Shown here: positions 14,296-20,983 of the stretch, in pieces
How the letters are laid out: each line of letters opens with the position of its first letter
Position numbering within the stretch: the stretch's first letter is position 1
From: Methylotenera sp.
Lineage (GTDB): Bacteria > Pseudomonadota > Gammaproteobacteria > Burkholderiales > Methylophilaceae
Assembly (NCBI GenBank): GCA_013816325.1
Contig: JACDEP010000018.1
Coordinates: forward strand, 1-20,983
Direction: 5' to 3'
Length of the DNA: 20,983 nt
The notes under the pieces: model-generated
Seen by the model: the letters and a program-made list of their open reading frames with translations, nothing else
The model's database searches: none
What the model was told of the DNA's origin: nothing
Made by a program: the position numbers and the translations under genes

Positions 14296-16191
14296 TTACA
14301 CTTTTTGGTATACTTCACTGCCTTTTTTCACAAACTCGATCGCCTTGGCTTCCATGCCTTTGCCTAGCGCTTCTTGCTCGCTTACGCCTAACGTCGCTGC
14401 GTAATCGCGTACGTCTTGTGTGATTTTCATAGAGCAGAAATGTGGGCCGCACATAGAGCAGAAATGCGCTTGTTTTGCGCCATCTTGCGGCAATGTTTCG
14501 TCGTGGAATTCTTTGGCTTTTTCTGGATCTAGGCCTAGGTTGAATTGGTCATCCCAACGGAATTCAAAACGTGCTTTACTTAATGCATTGTCACGAATCT
14601 GTGCGCCTGGGTGGCCTTTGGCTAAGTCTGCCGCGTGTGCAGCGATTTTGTAGGTAATTACGCCTACACGCACGTCTTCTTTATCTGGCAAACCTAAGTG
14701 CTCTTTTGGCGTTACGTAGCACAACATAGCACAGCCGTACCAACCAATCATAGCAGCGCCAATGCCTGAAGTAATGTGATCATAACCCGGCGCAATATCC
14801 GTAGTTAATGGACCTAAAGTGTAGAATGGAGCCTCGCCACAATGCTCAAGCTGTAATTCCATGTTTTCTTTAATCAAATGCATAGGAACATGGCCTGGGC
14901 CTTCAATCATGGTCTGTACATCGTGCTTCCAAGCAATTTGTGTGAGTTCGCCTAGCGTGATGAGTTCGGCAAATTGTGCTTCATCATTGGCGTCATAAAT
15001 TGAGCCTGGGCGCAAACCATCACCTAGTGAGAAGCTCACATCGTAGGCTTTCATGATTTCGCAGATGTCTTCAAAATGCTCGTACAAGAAACTTTCTTTA
15101 TGGTGCGCTAAACACCATTTAGCCATAATAGAACCACCGCGTGACACAATACCTGTCATGCGCTTTGCCGTCATAGGGATGTAAGCTAAGCGTACACCTG
15201 CATGAATTGTGAAGTAATCCACCCCTTGTTCGGCTTGCTCAATTAAAGTATCGCGGAAAATTTCCCATGTTAAATCTTCAGCTTTACCATTTACTTTTTC
15301 TAGTGCTTGGTAGATTGGGACTGTTCCAATAGGTACAGGGCTGTTACGGATAATCCACTCACGGGTTTCATGAATATTTTTACCTGTTGATAAATCCATC
15401 ACGTTATCCGCACCCCAACGTGTCGCCCACACCATTTTTTCAACTTCTTCGGTAATGCTAGAGCCTAAAGCTGAGTTACCAATATTGGCGTTAATTTTAA
15501 CCAAGAAATTACGGCCAATAATCATCGGCTCAACTTCTGGGTGGTTAATATTCGCGGGGATAATCGCGCGGCCAAGTGCAACTTCGCTACGTACAAATTC
15601 TGGCGTAATACTTTTGGTGATATTCGCGCCAAAATCTTGGCCTTTATGTTGCGTTTGAAGCAACTCGCTCATGTTTTCACGGCGTTGATTTTCACGAATG
15701 GCAATATATTCCATTTCTGGCGTAATAATACCTTGGCGTGCGTAATGCATTTGGCTGACGTTTTTGCCAGCCTTAGCGCGTAGCGGTTTGCGTGTGAGGT
15801 TAAAGCGCATCGCACGTAATTCAGGGTCCACTAAACGTTGTTGACCAAATTCTGAGCTTGGACCATCTAATTGTTCGGTATCGTTGCGCTCTGCAATCCA
15901 GCCAGAACGTACGGTGTTTAAGCCGTTGCGAATATCAATGCTTACGTCTAAGTCTGTATAGGCGCCGCTGGTGTCATAAACAACTACTGGCGCGTTGGTA
16001 TCCGCGCCAAACATAGAAGGCGTATCGCTTAGGCTAATTTCACGGAAAGGTACTTGAATATCAGCGCGTGAACCTAGCACGTAAATCTTGCGTGATTTAG
16101 CAAATGGCTTGATGGTATCAGGATCAATTTGTGCGGTTTCACCGTCAAATATTGCGGTATTTTTGTGTAGTGTTTTATCGATGGCGTTCAC
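14296..16191 (-). CDS. thiC: Phosphomethylpyrimidine synthase ThiC
   Basis: ThiC is a radical-SAM enzyme that rearranges 5-aminoimidazole ribotide to HMP phosphate, the pyrimidine half of thiamine. The 631-residue protein has normal length, the N-terminal thiC-associated domain, the long conserved core (I-E-G-P-G-H-V-P-M-H, Y-T-L-G-P-L-T-T-D-I-A-P-G-Y-D-H) and the C-terminal [4Fe-4S] motif C-S-M-C-G-P-H-F-C with Cys578, Cys581 and Cys586. The start is a GTG at 16189-16191 with AAGGAG (16198-16203) six bases ahead. It is controlled by a TPP riboswitch about 190 bases upstream and separated from it by an array of hairpin repeats. No other thiamine genes are in the window. Confidence 0.98.
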   Translation of the reverse strand: MNAIDKTLHKNTAIFDGETAQIDPDTIKPFAKSRKIYVLGSRADIQVPFREISLSDTPSMFGADTNAPVVVYDTSGAYTDLDVSIDIRNGLNTVRSGWIAERNDTEQLDGPSSEFGQQRLVDPELRAMRFNLTRKPLRAKAGKNVSQMHYARQGIITPEMEYIAIRENQRRENMSELLQTQHKGQDFGANITKSITPEFVRSEVALGRAIIPANINHPEVEPMIIGRNFLVKINANIGNSALGSSITEEVEKMVWATRWGADNVMDLSTGKNIHETREWIIRNSPVPIGTVPIYQALEKVNGKAEDLTWEIFRDTLIEQAEQGVDYFTIHAGVRLAYIPMTAKRMTGIVSRGGSIMAKWCLAHHKESFLYEHFEDICEIMKAYDVSFSLGDGLRPGSIYDANDEAQFAELITLGELTQIAWKHDVQTMIEGPGHVPMHLIKENMELQLEHCGEAPFYTLGPLTTDIAPGYDHITSGIGAAMIGWYGCAMLCYVTPKEHLGLPDKEDVRVGVITYKIAAHAADLAKGHPGAQIRDNALSKARFEFRWDDQFNLGLDPEKAKEFHDETLPQDGAKQAHFCSMCGPHFCSMKITQDVRDYAATLGVSEQEALGKGMEAKAIEFVKKGSEVYQKV

Positions 16192-16214
16192 TGGGTGCTC
16201 CTTATAGCAGTAAT

Positions 16215-16395
16215 GTAAGAAGCAAGTGATGGTTTGCTTTCCTACAGGTTTTGATTGTAGAAAAGCGATCTAGCGGCTTTGTCTACTTAATGCGTAGGTA
16301 AGCATTGAAACTGCTTTGCCTACTAATACATAGGAAAGCGTTGAAGCTGCTTTGTCTACTTAAAATATAGAAAAGCGTTGAAGCTGCTTTCCTAC
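16215..16395 (-). repeat. Tandem array of five palindromic units in the thiC leader
   Basis: Five imperfect palindromes of about 30 bases lie at 16215-16245 (degenerate), 16257-16286, 16294-16323, 16330-16359 and 16367-16395. The last four start 36-37 bases apart. On the plus strand each reads roughly GTAGRAAAGC, a 9-base middle often TTGAAGCTG-like, then GCTTTGYCTAC. Each unit could fold into a stem of about 10 bp, so the RNA leader would carry a row of hairpins. Spacers are short and AT-rich (TTAAT-like). In RNA order the first unit overlaps the 3' strand of the TPP aptamer. The GTAG/CTAC ends recall REP elements mobilised by RAYT transposases, but a local origin by duplication of the aptamer 3' end is also possible. 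Confidence 0.85.
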
Positions 16396-16477
16396 GGCGG
16401 CATGATCCGCATCAGGTTCAAAGGGTGATTCTCACTGTAATTTAAGAAAAAAATCAAAAGTTACAGACCCCTAGCAA
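16384..16477 (-). ncRNA. TPP riboswitch (THI element) of thiC
   Basis: The minus strand carries the conserved TPP aptamer in order: a GGGGTCTG start, a P3 stem (CTGTAA/TTACAG), GTGAGAATCACCC, then TTGAACCTGAT, GGATCATGCC and GCCGTAGGAAAGC. P1 can form between TTGCT (16473-16477) and AGCAG (16384-16388). When TPP is bound, thiC expression should fall, as for other thiC leaders. The variable P3 loop is AT-rich. The expression platform downstream is unusual, being occupied by the tandem palindromes. Confidence 0.93.
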
Positions 16478-16484
16478 TAGGTGA

Positions 16485-16513
16485 AATATACGCTAAAGTA
16501 GCAATAAAACCAA
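16485..16513 (-). promoter_or_regulatory. Likely sigma-70 promoter of thiC
   Basis: On the minus strand TTGGTT (16508-16513) and TATATT (16485-16490) are 17 bases apart. Transcription would begin near 16478, at the first base of the aptamer P1, which is the expected geometry. Confidence 0.6.
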
Positions 16514-16638
16514 GCATTTATCTACCACCTTGTTGTAGGTAAAAATTTACAAATGTAAACATTGGAATAAAATTGTAATAATTTGTAGATTTTTTGCTAA
16601 ACTGATATTTATACAAATAATTATATATCGGTGCATCT

Positions 16639-16785
16639 ATGGCATTAATGATCTACTTGCTTTACTACGTTGTGGCTATTACCGCGCTATTCCTGCATTT
16701 CACTGGTCATTTAGAGCGTTGGGGTATGGACTGGTTCATTTTAGTATTGGCTGTAACCGTCTTCCCAGTGGTGATATATCTATAA
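16639..16785 (+). CDS. Possible small membrane protein (48 residues)
   Basis: A short open frame from ATG 16639 to TAA 16783-16785 encodes two hydrophobic segments (about 3-19 and 31-48) joined by a polar turn H-F-T-G-H-L-E-R-W-G-M-D-W. This is a composition rarely seen by chance. It lies about 125 bases beyond the thiC promoter, on the other strand, and ahead of the PAP2 gene. The ribosome site is weak (CGGTG), and a second in-frame ATG follows at 16648. I know no family. It could be a real small membrane protein or an accidental frame. Confidence 0.5.
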   Translation: MALMIYLLYYVVAITALFLHFTGHLERWGMDWFILVLAVTVFPVVIYL

Positions 16786-16902
16786 GTTTGAAGAACAAAT
16801 TAGAACCTCATATTGACTAGGAATATTGTTTTTAAGCGCAATGGTTTATTCCTATTTCGCCAATTTATTTCTATTCCATCAAGTCAGCATTAGCCAATTT
16901 CA

Positions 16903-17631
16903 TTGAGAAGTCTACTTTCATATTCACCACGTTTCTGGCTTCTGCACTTGGTCATACCCTGCCTTCTTGCGGCTTTCATGATATTCATTTATCCGCATAC
17001 CAATCTCGATGCATGGCTTATCGCACCTTTTTACGATACACAATTAGCGAGTTTTCCTCTTAAGCGTAATTGGTTAATAGAAACTGTTATGCACTTAGGC
17101 TTCAAGTATGTTGTGATGGTGATTTCCTTAATTTTTCTGGGACTATTTTTATTTGGTTTCGTTAAAAACAATTCACCTTTATGGGTAAGAAAATATCACC
17201 GAGCGTTTATTTGGACGTTCATCAGCATGGTAATTAGTACCACGGCGATTTCTATATTGAAGCACATGAGTAACCACTCCTGCCCTTGGGATTTAACTAT
17301 GTATGGCGGTAGCCAGCCGTATCTTGCATTATTTGATGCCCTACCTATAGGCGCCAAGCCCGGCCATTGCTTCCCCGGCGGACATGCATCAGCTGGGTTT
17401 TCATTGATGGCGATCTATTTCGGCTTTCGCGATACCCAGCCAACGCTCGCTAAAACTGCTTTATATGCAGGATTGATTGCCGGCTTAGTCATGGGCTGGG
17501 GACAGATGATGCGAGGCGCGCATTTCATGTCCCACAATCTTTGGACAGGCTTGATTGTATGGATGCTTTTATTGGCGCTGTACTTATTGTGGTCACCACA
17601 ATCTAAAAACCCTACAAAAATTGCGGGATAG
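16903..17631 (+). CDS. PAP2 superfamily membrane phosphatase
   Basis: This 242-residue polytopic protein is of the PAP2/LpxE-like lipid phosphatase group. The P-G-H-C-F-P-G-G-H-A-S-A-G block carries His161 (the PSGH-type motif, written PGGH here), and R-G-A-H-F-M-S-H-N-L-W-T carries Arg204 and His211. The first motif keeps Lys120 but has Cys127-Pro128 where Arg-Pro is usual, and Thr215 replaces the usual Asp. From memory this C-P-W-D / H-N-L-W variant is typical of one proteobacterial PAP2 subgroup. Likely substrates are lipid or polyprenyl phosphates at the periplasmic face. No ATG fits: the start is probably TTG at 16903, since an in-frame stop lies at 16891-16893. It precedes the LtaS-like gene by 131 bases. 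Confidence 0.82.
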   Translation: MRSLLSYSPRFWLLHLVIPCLLAAFMIFIYPHTNLDAWLIAPFYDTQLASFPLKRNWLIETVMHLGFKYVVMVISLIFLGLFLFGFVKNNSPLWVRKYHRAFIWTFISMVISTTAISILKHMSNHSCPWDLTMYGGSQPYLALFDALPIGAKPGHCFPGGHASAGFSLMAIYFGFRDTQPTLAKTALYAGLIAGLVMGWGQMMRGAHFMSHNLWTGLIVWMLLLALYLLWSPQSKNPTKIAG

Positions 17632-17762
17632 TATATTTTTCTGCGCAATTAATGTATCCACGCTTTTAACAAAGTCAGTAATTTTAAATATAAACAATGG
17701 CTTAGTTGTCAGGCATGGCAATTGCTATAAAAAAAGGTTGAATAAGTTATTTAGGTTATTAA

Positions 17763-19706
17763 ATGATTAAGCAGTTTAGTAATAACAACTCTCACCGTCT
17801 TTCCTTTGTTAGTTTTTTCGCAATCATCATATTGTTAATTTGGTTGTTGCTCAGGTTGGTGCTTTGGGTTGATGTCGGTATGCAGCAGCTCAGTGCAACG
17901 CAATTTATCCAAACTTTAGCGTTGGGCACATGGTTTGATTTAAATGCCCTTGCTTTTCTTATTGCGCCTTTATTTGTAATCACGGCACTCATGCCAAATA
18001 AATGGCGTAGCCGACCTTGGCTAAACAACTTACGTTGGCTTGCTCTTTGGGTTATTGTCTTTAGCTTGATTTTCGGTGCGGTTTCAGAAGTGATCTTCTG
18101 GCAAGAATTCACTACCAGATTCAACTTTATAGCGGTGGATTATTTAATTTACACCCATGAAGTGATTGGCAATATCAGGGAATCATATCCAGTCCCCCTG
18201 ATTGTGCTAATCATTGCCCTCACCGCGTTGGCGATAGTGCTAACTTCAAAACGATTCGTAGTGTTTAACAACAATCCGATTTCATCCAAACAAAAAATCG
18301 GGTTGTTATTGCTAGCCATAGTGTTGCCAGTTCTCAGTTTCAAGATGGCTAACGTAGACCAGATGGAATTCAGTAAAAATGCCTATGCCAACGAGCTTGC
18401 CGGTAATGGATTATTTAGCTTCGCCGCAGCCGCCCGTCGTAATGAGCTAGATTACGATAAGTTCTACAAAACCATTCCACAGGCATTGGCGATAAGTACG
18501 CTCAAAGCAGCAGGTACAGACCGCAAACCAATTACAGCTACACTAAAAGAAGAGACGGATGATATCGAGCATAAAATGGCCGAACTTGGCCCATTCAAGC
18601 GTAAGCCAAAAAACGTCATTTTGATCTCTGTAGAAAGTTTGTCAGCGGAGTATTTAGGCACTTATGGCAATAAAGAAAACCTGACACCAGTATTAGATAA
18701 ACTAGCGGAAGAAAGCCTAGTATTTGATAAATTTTTTGCTACGGGTACCCGCACCGTACGTGGGTTAGATGCTCTATCAATCGCTATTCCGCCAATACCC
18801 GGCCAAGCAGTTGTACATAGGCCAGACAATGAACACTTAGCAACGATTGGTGAATTTTTAGAAGCCCAAAATTACTCTACGTTCTTTATATACGGCGGCT
18901 ACGGCGTATTTGATAACATGAACGCATACTTTAGGGGCAATGATTACAAAGTTGTAGATCGCACCGATTTTGATAAAAGTACTATCCAGGCAGAAAATGT
19001 TTGGGGGGTAGATGATGAAAGCTTATTTGAAAATTCCATCAAGATATTTGATGAGAATGTGAAATCGCAAAAACCATTCTTTGCCCACATTATGACGACT
19101 ACCAACCATCGTCCGTTTACCTTCCCTGAAGGAAAAATAGACTTACCACAGGGCAAGCGAGAAGGCGCGGTGAAATACACCGATTATGCAATTGGTCAAT
19201 TTATAGAGAAAGCCAAAACAAAACCGTGGTTTAAAGATACCTTATTCGTTATCGTGGCGGATCATTGTGCATCTGTTGCAGGTAAAACTAAACTACCGGT
19301 CGCTAAATACCATATACCGCTATTTTTCTATGCACCGGATTTATTGCCTGCAGGCCGCTACAGCCGCATCGCCAGCCAGATCGATATTGTGCCAACCTTA
19401 CTTGATGTTTTGGGCGTAAAAGGTGAAGATCATTTTTACGGACAATCTATGTTTGAAGCCGCAGCAGAGAAACAACCGGAACGTGCCTTCATTAGTAATT
19501 ATCAACAATTAGGCTATTACAAGAATGACACGCTCATCGTCTTAAGCCCTAAACAACAAGCTGAGGCTTATAAAATAGATCCACTTACTTTTGATGGAAC
19601 GCCGACTAAGATGGACGAGCGTTTACTTAATGAGGCGATTGCCTATTATCAAACGGCTGCGAGAGCATATAAAAACGGCGATTTAAAAGAATTTCACGGT
19701 GAATGA
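17763..19706 (+). CDS. LtaS-type sulfatase-fold phosphoglycerol/phosphoethanolamine transferase
   Basis: This 647-residue protein has five N-terminal membrane helices (about 14-36, 48-76, 91-113, 143-161, 178-193) and a periplasmic alkaline-phosphatase-fold domain from about 282. Active-site residues expected for lipoteichoic-acid-synthase relatives are present: Glu291 in I-S-V-E-S-L-S, nucleophile Thr331 in G-T-R-T-V-R-G, His449 in T-T-N-H-R-P-F, and Asp500-His501 in V-A-D-H. In Gram-negatives such enzymes move phosphoglycerol or phosphoethanolamine from phospholipids to periplasmic glycans or lipids (as OpgB does). The acceptor here is unknown. The ATG at 17763 has AGG about seven bases ahead. 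Its end overlaps the next gene by eight bases, so they are translationally coupled. The PAP2 gene upstream could process its lipid product. Confidence 0.88.
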   Translation: MIKQFSNNNSHRLSFVSFFAIIILLIWLLLRLVLWVDVGMQQLSATQFIQTLALGTWFDLNALAFLIAPLFVITALMPNKWRSRPWLNNLRWLALWVIVFSLIFGAVSEVIFWQEFTTRFNFIAVDYLIYTHEVIGNIRESYPVPLIVLIIALTALAIVLTSKRFVVFNNNPISSKQKIGLLLLAIVLPVLSFKMANVDQMEFSKNAYANELAGNGLFSFAAAARRNELDYDKFYKTIPQALAISTLKAAGTDRKPITATLKEETDDIEHKMAELGPFKRKPKNVILISVESLSAEYLGTYGNKENLTPVLDKLAEESLVFDKFFATGTRTVRGLDALSIAIPPIPGQAVVHRPDNEHLATIGEFLEAQNYSTFFIYGGYGVFDNMNAYFRGNDYKVVDRTDFDKSTIQAENVWGVDDESLFENSIKIFDENVKSQKPFFAHIMTTTNHRPFTFPEGKIDLPQGKREGAVKYTDYAIGQFIEKAKTKPWFKDTLFVIVADHCASVAGKTKLPVAKYHIPLFFYAPDLLPAGRYSRIASQIDIVPTLLDVLGVKGEDHFYGQSMFEAAAEKQPERAFISNYQQLGYYKNDTLIVLSPKQQAEAYKIDPLTFDGTPTKMDERLLNEAIAYYQTAARAYKNGDLKEFHGE

Positions 19707-20475
19707 TGACACTACAAAGCTGAGGGGGAGTCATGCATTAAGTAAAGTGCCGGAACTCACTTTAATCTTTTGGGTAATTAAGATATTAGCGACTACGCTG
19801 GGCGAAACCGGTGGTGATGCAGTTTCCATGTCCATGAACCTGGGTTACCTTGTGGGTACAGCTATATTCGGAGTCATATTCCTAATCGCGGTAATTGCGC
19901 AAATCAAGGCGGAAAAATTTCACCCAATTTTATATTGGGCTACCATTATTGCCACTACCACGGTAGGGACAACATTGGCTGATTTTGCCGATCGCTCGCT
20001 GGGTATTGGCTACACGGGCGGCTCAGCATTATTACTCACCCTTTTGCTTATATCTTTGGTGACTTGGTACAAAGTGATGGGATCTATCTCAGTGAATACG
20101 GTGAGCTCACCTAAGGTTGAGATGTTTTATTGGGTGACGATTATGTTCTCGCAAACATTAGGTACGGCGCTGGGCGATTGGACGGCTGATACTGCTGGGT
20201 TGGGTTATAGCGGCGGAGCCATAATATTTAGTGTGCTGTTATTGCTAGTTCTCGCTGCTTATTATTACACTAGCTTATCCAGAACCCTATTATTTTGGGC
20301 GGCGTTCATTCTGACCCGTCCGCTAGGCGCGGTGGTGGGTGATTTCCTTGATAAGCCCATCGCGAAAGGTGGCATGGAGCTAAGCCGCTATACCGCATCC
20401 ATCAGCATTTTTGTTATTATCGTGGTACTGATTATGGTTTTCCCGCAACGAGCGGCCAAGGGCGCTGGGCATTAG
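19699..20475 (+). CDS. COG4705-like membrane protein with four internal repeats
   Basis: This 258-residue integral membrane protein is made of four homologous units of about 60 residues. Each has a polar signature at the end of a helix: T-T-L-G-E-T-G-G-D (32-40), T-V-G-T-T-L-A-D-F (88-96), Q-T-L-G-T-A-L-G-D (152-160) and R-P-L-G-A-V-V-G-D (207-215). Each is followed by a Gly/Tyr-rich or related stretch and a second helix, giving about eight membrane spans. The buried acidic residues suggest ion or metal handling, but the family is uncharacterised to my knowledge. The start is a GTG at 19699 inside the end of the LtaS-like gene, and no nearby ATG is in frame. The ribosome site is weak, consistent with coupling. 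Confidence 0.8.
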   Translation: MNDDTTKLRGSHALSKVPELTLIFWVIKILATTLGETGGDAVSMSMNLGYLVGTAIFGVIFLIAVIAQIKAEKFHPILYWATIIATTTVGTTLADFADRSLGIGYTGGSALLLTLLLISLVTWYKVMGSISVNTVSSPKVEMFYWVTIMFSQTLGTALGDWTADTAGLGYSGGAIIFSVLLLLVLAAYYYTSLSRTLLFWAAFILTRPLGAVVGDFLDKPIAKGGMELSRYTASISIFVIIVVLIMVFPQRAAKGAGH

Positions 20476-20505
20476 TGCTATTTAATTTATTTGTCAGGTG
20501 TATAA

Positions 20506-20983
20506 ATGGCAAAATCTGCTAAATCTATTAAGAAGCTTTCAGAAAAAGAATGGCGCGAGCTATCCAGAGATGAACGCTACGAAATCCAGAACGTACTTGA
20601 TCACTTAGAGGGCATACGGGATGTTAACCAGGAGTATGTAGACCAACGTACGCTGGGTGAGCGGGCTGCCGATGGCATTGCTAACGTAGCAGGCTCCTGG
20701 TCTTTTATTATTATATTTTTAGGTATTCTGCTGGTATGGGCTTTTTTGAATACAGAAATATTAGGCCCTAAAGACGAGGCATTTGACCCCTATCCCTATG
20801 TGTTCCTGAATTTAGTGCTTTCCATGCTAGCCGCTGCACAGGCACCTATCATCATGATGTCGCAGAATCGCCAGTCCTCCAGGGATAGGCTGGATGCAGA
20901 GATCGACCATGAGGTGAATGTACGCGCAGAACTTGCCATTCAAAACCTACATGAACGTATGGAAGGACTGGAACAGAAGTTAG
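20506..20983 (+). CDS. DUF1003 family membrane protein (cut by window end)
   Basis: The 159 visible residues match the DUF1003 family: T-L-G-E-R-A-A-D-G-I-A-N-V-A-G-S-W-S-F-I followed by a membrane helix (about 65-80). Next come D-P-Y-P-Y-V-F-L-N-L-V-L-S and a second helix (about 104-122), then the M-S-Q-N-R-Q-S-S-R-D-R signature and a charged coiled-coil-like tail. The N-terminus is Lys/Ser-rich and cytosolic. Function is unknown. The start is the ATG at 20506 with TCAGGTG ahead. It begins 30 bases after the COG4705-like gene and probably belongs to the same transcript. The stop codon is outside the window. Confidence 0.92.
   Translation, partial: MAKSAKSIKKLSEKEWRELSRDERYEIQNVLDHLEGIRDVNQEYVDQRTLGERAADGIANVAGSWSFIIIFLGILLVWAFLNTEILGPKDEAFDPYPYVFLNLVLSMLAAAQAPIIMMSQNRQSSRDRLDAEIDHEVNVRAELAIQNLHERMEGLEQKL

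Noticed and set aside
14420..15783. Plus-strand frames opposite thiC
   Set aside because: thiC is complete and highly conserved across this stretch; these are shadows.
16215..16395. CRISPR array
   Set aside because: Units are palindromic with spacers of only 6-11 similar AT-rich bases, with no unique spacers and no cas genes.

Overview
The window looks like chromosomal DNA of an aerobic methylotrophic betaproteobacterium of the family Methylophilaceae (Methylotenera or a close relative). The evidence is a formaldehyde-activating-enzyme homologue, a SoxH-like zinc metallohydrolase of the kind tied to PQQ-quinoprotein dehydrogenases, a cytochrome b561, a PEP-CTERM protein and a modest, AT-leaning base composition. 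The genus is inferred from recalled family knowledge; no search was run. No integrase, transposase, CRISPR array, tRNA or rRNA was seen. This is mostly ordinary chromosome with several oddities in small genes and non-coding DNA.

Layout. 1-3350: the 5' part of a cytochrome b561 gene (minus) stands back to back with a secreted or lipid-anchored metallo-beta-lactamase-fold protein (plus). A DoxX membrane protein (minus), a GNAT acetyltransferase, a Fae-like protein and a small unknown protein (all plus) follow. 3367-9938 is mainly a minus-strand housekeeping and envelope block: mutY, a large AsmA-family protein, an ExoD-like membrane protein, uppP (bacA) and a YidB-family protein. A 58-residue lipoprotein gene with a duplicated motif sits on the plus strand between mutY and the AsmA gene. 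10232-13978 holds an NTF2-like DUF1348 protein (plus), an RluF-like pseudouridine synthase with a long disordered N-terminal extension (minus), a PEP-CTERM protein whose reading frame is broken just after its signal peptide, and a secreted four-cysteine protein (both plus). 14174-16513 is the thiC locus (minus): promoter, TPP riboswitch, an array of about five 30-base palindromes at about 37-base spacing in the 5' leader, thiC itself, and a REP-pair-like element just past its stop. 16639-20983 runs on the plus strand: a possible 48-residue membrane protein, a PAP2 phosphatase, an LtaS-type sulfatase-fold transferase, a COG4705-like membrane protein built of four repeats (overlapping the previous gene) and a DUF1003 protein cut by the window end.

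How the genes fit together. UppP, ExoD, AsmA, PAP2 and the LtaS-like enzyme all point to envelope lipid, polyprenyl-phosphate or glycan metabolism. The PAP2/LtaS-like/COG4705/DUF1003 run is tight enough to be one transcription unit. The metallohydrolase, cytochrome b561 and Fae homologue fit a periplasmic C1-oxidation lifestyle, but they are not arranged as one operon.

The item most worth a second look is the thiC leader. Its TPP aptamer 3' strand is at the same time the first arm of the first hairpin in the tandem palindrome array. Next are the Fae homologue that appears to lack the catalytic histidine of true Fae, and the frameshifted PEP-CTERM gene.
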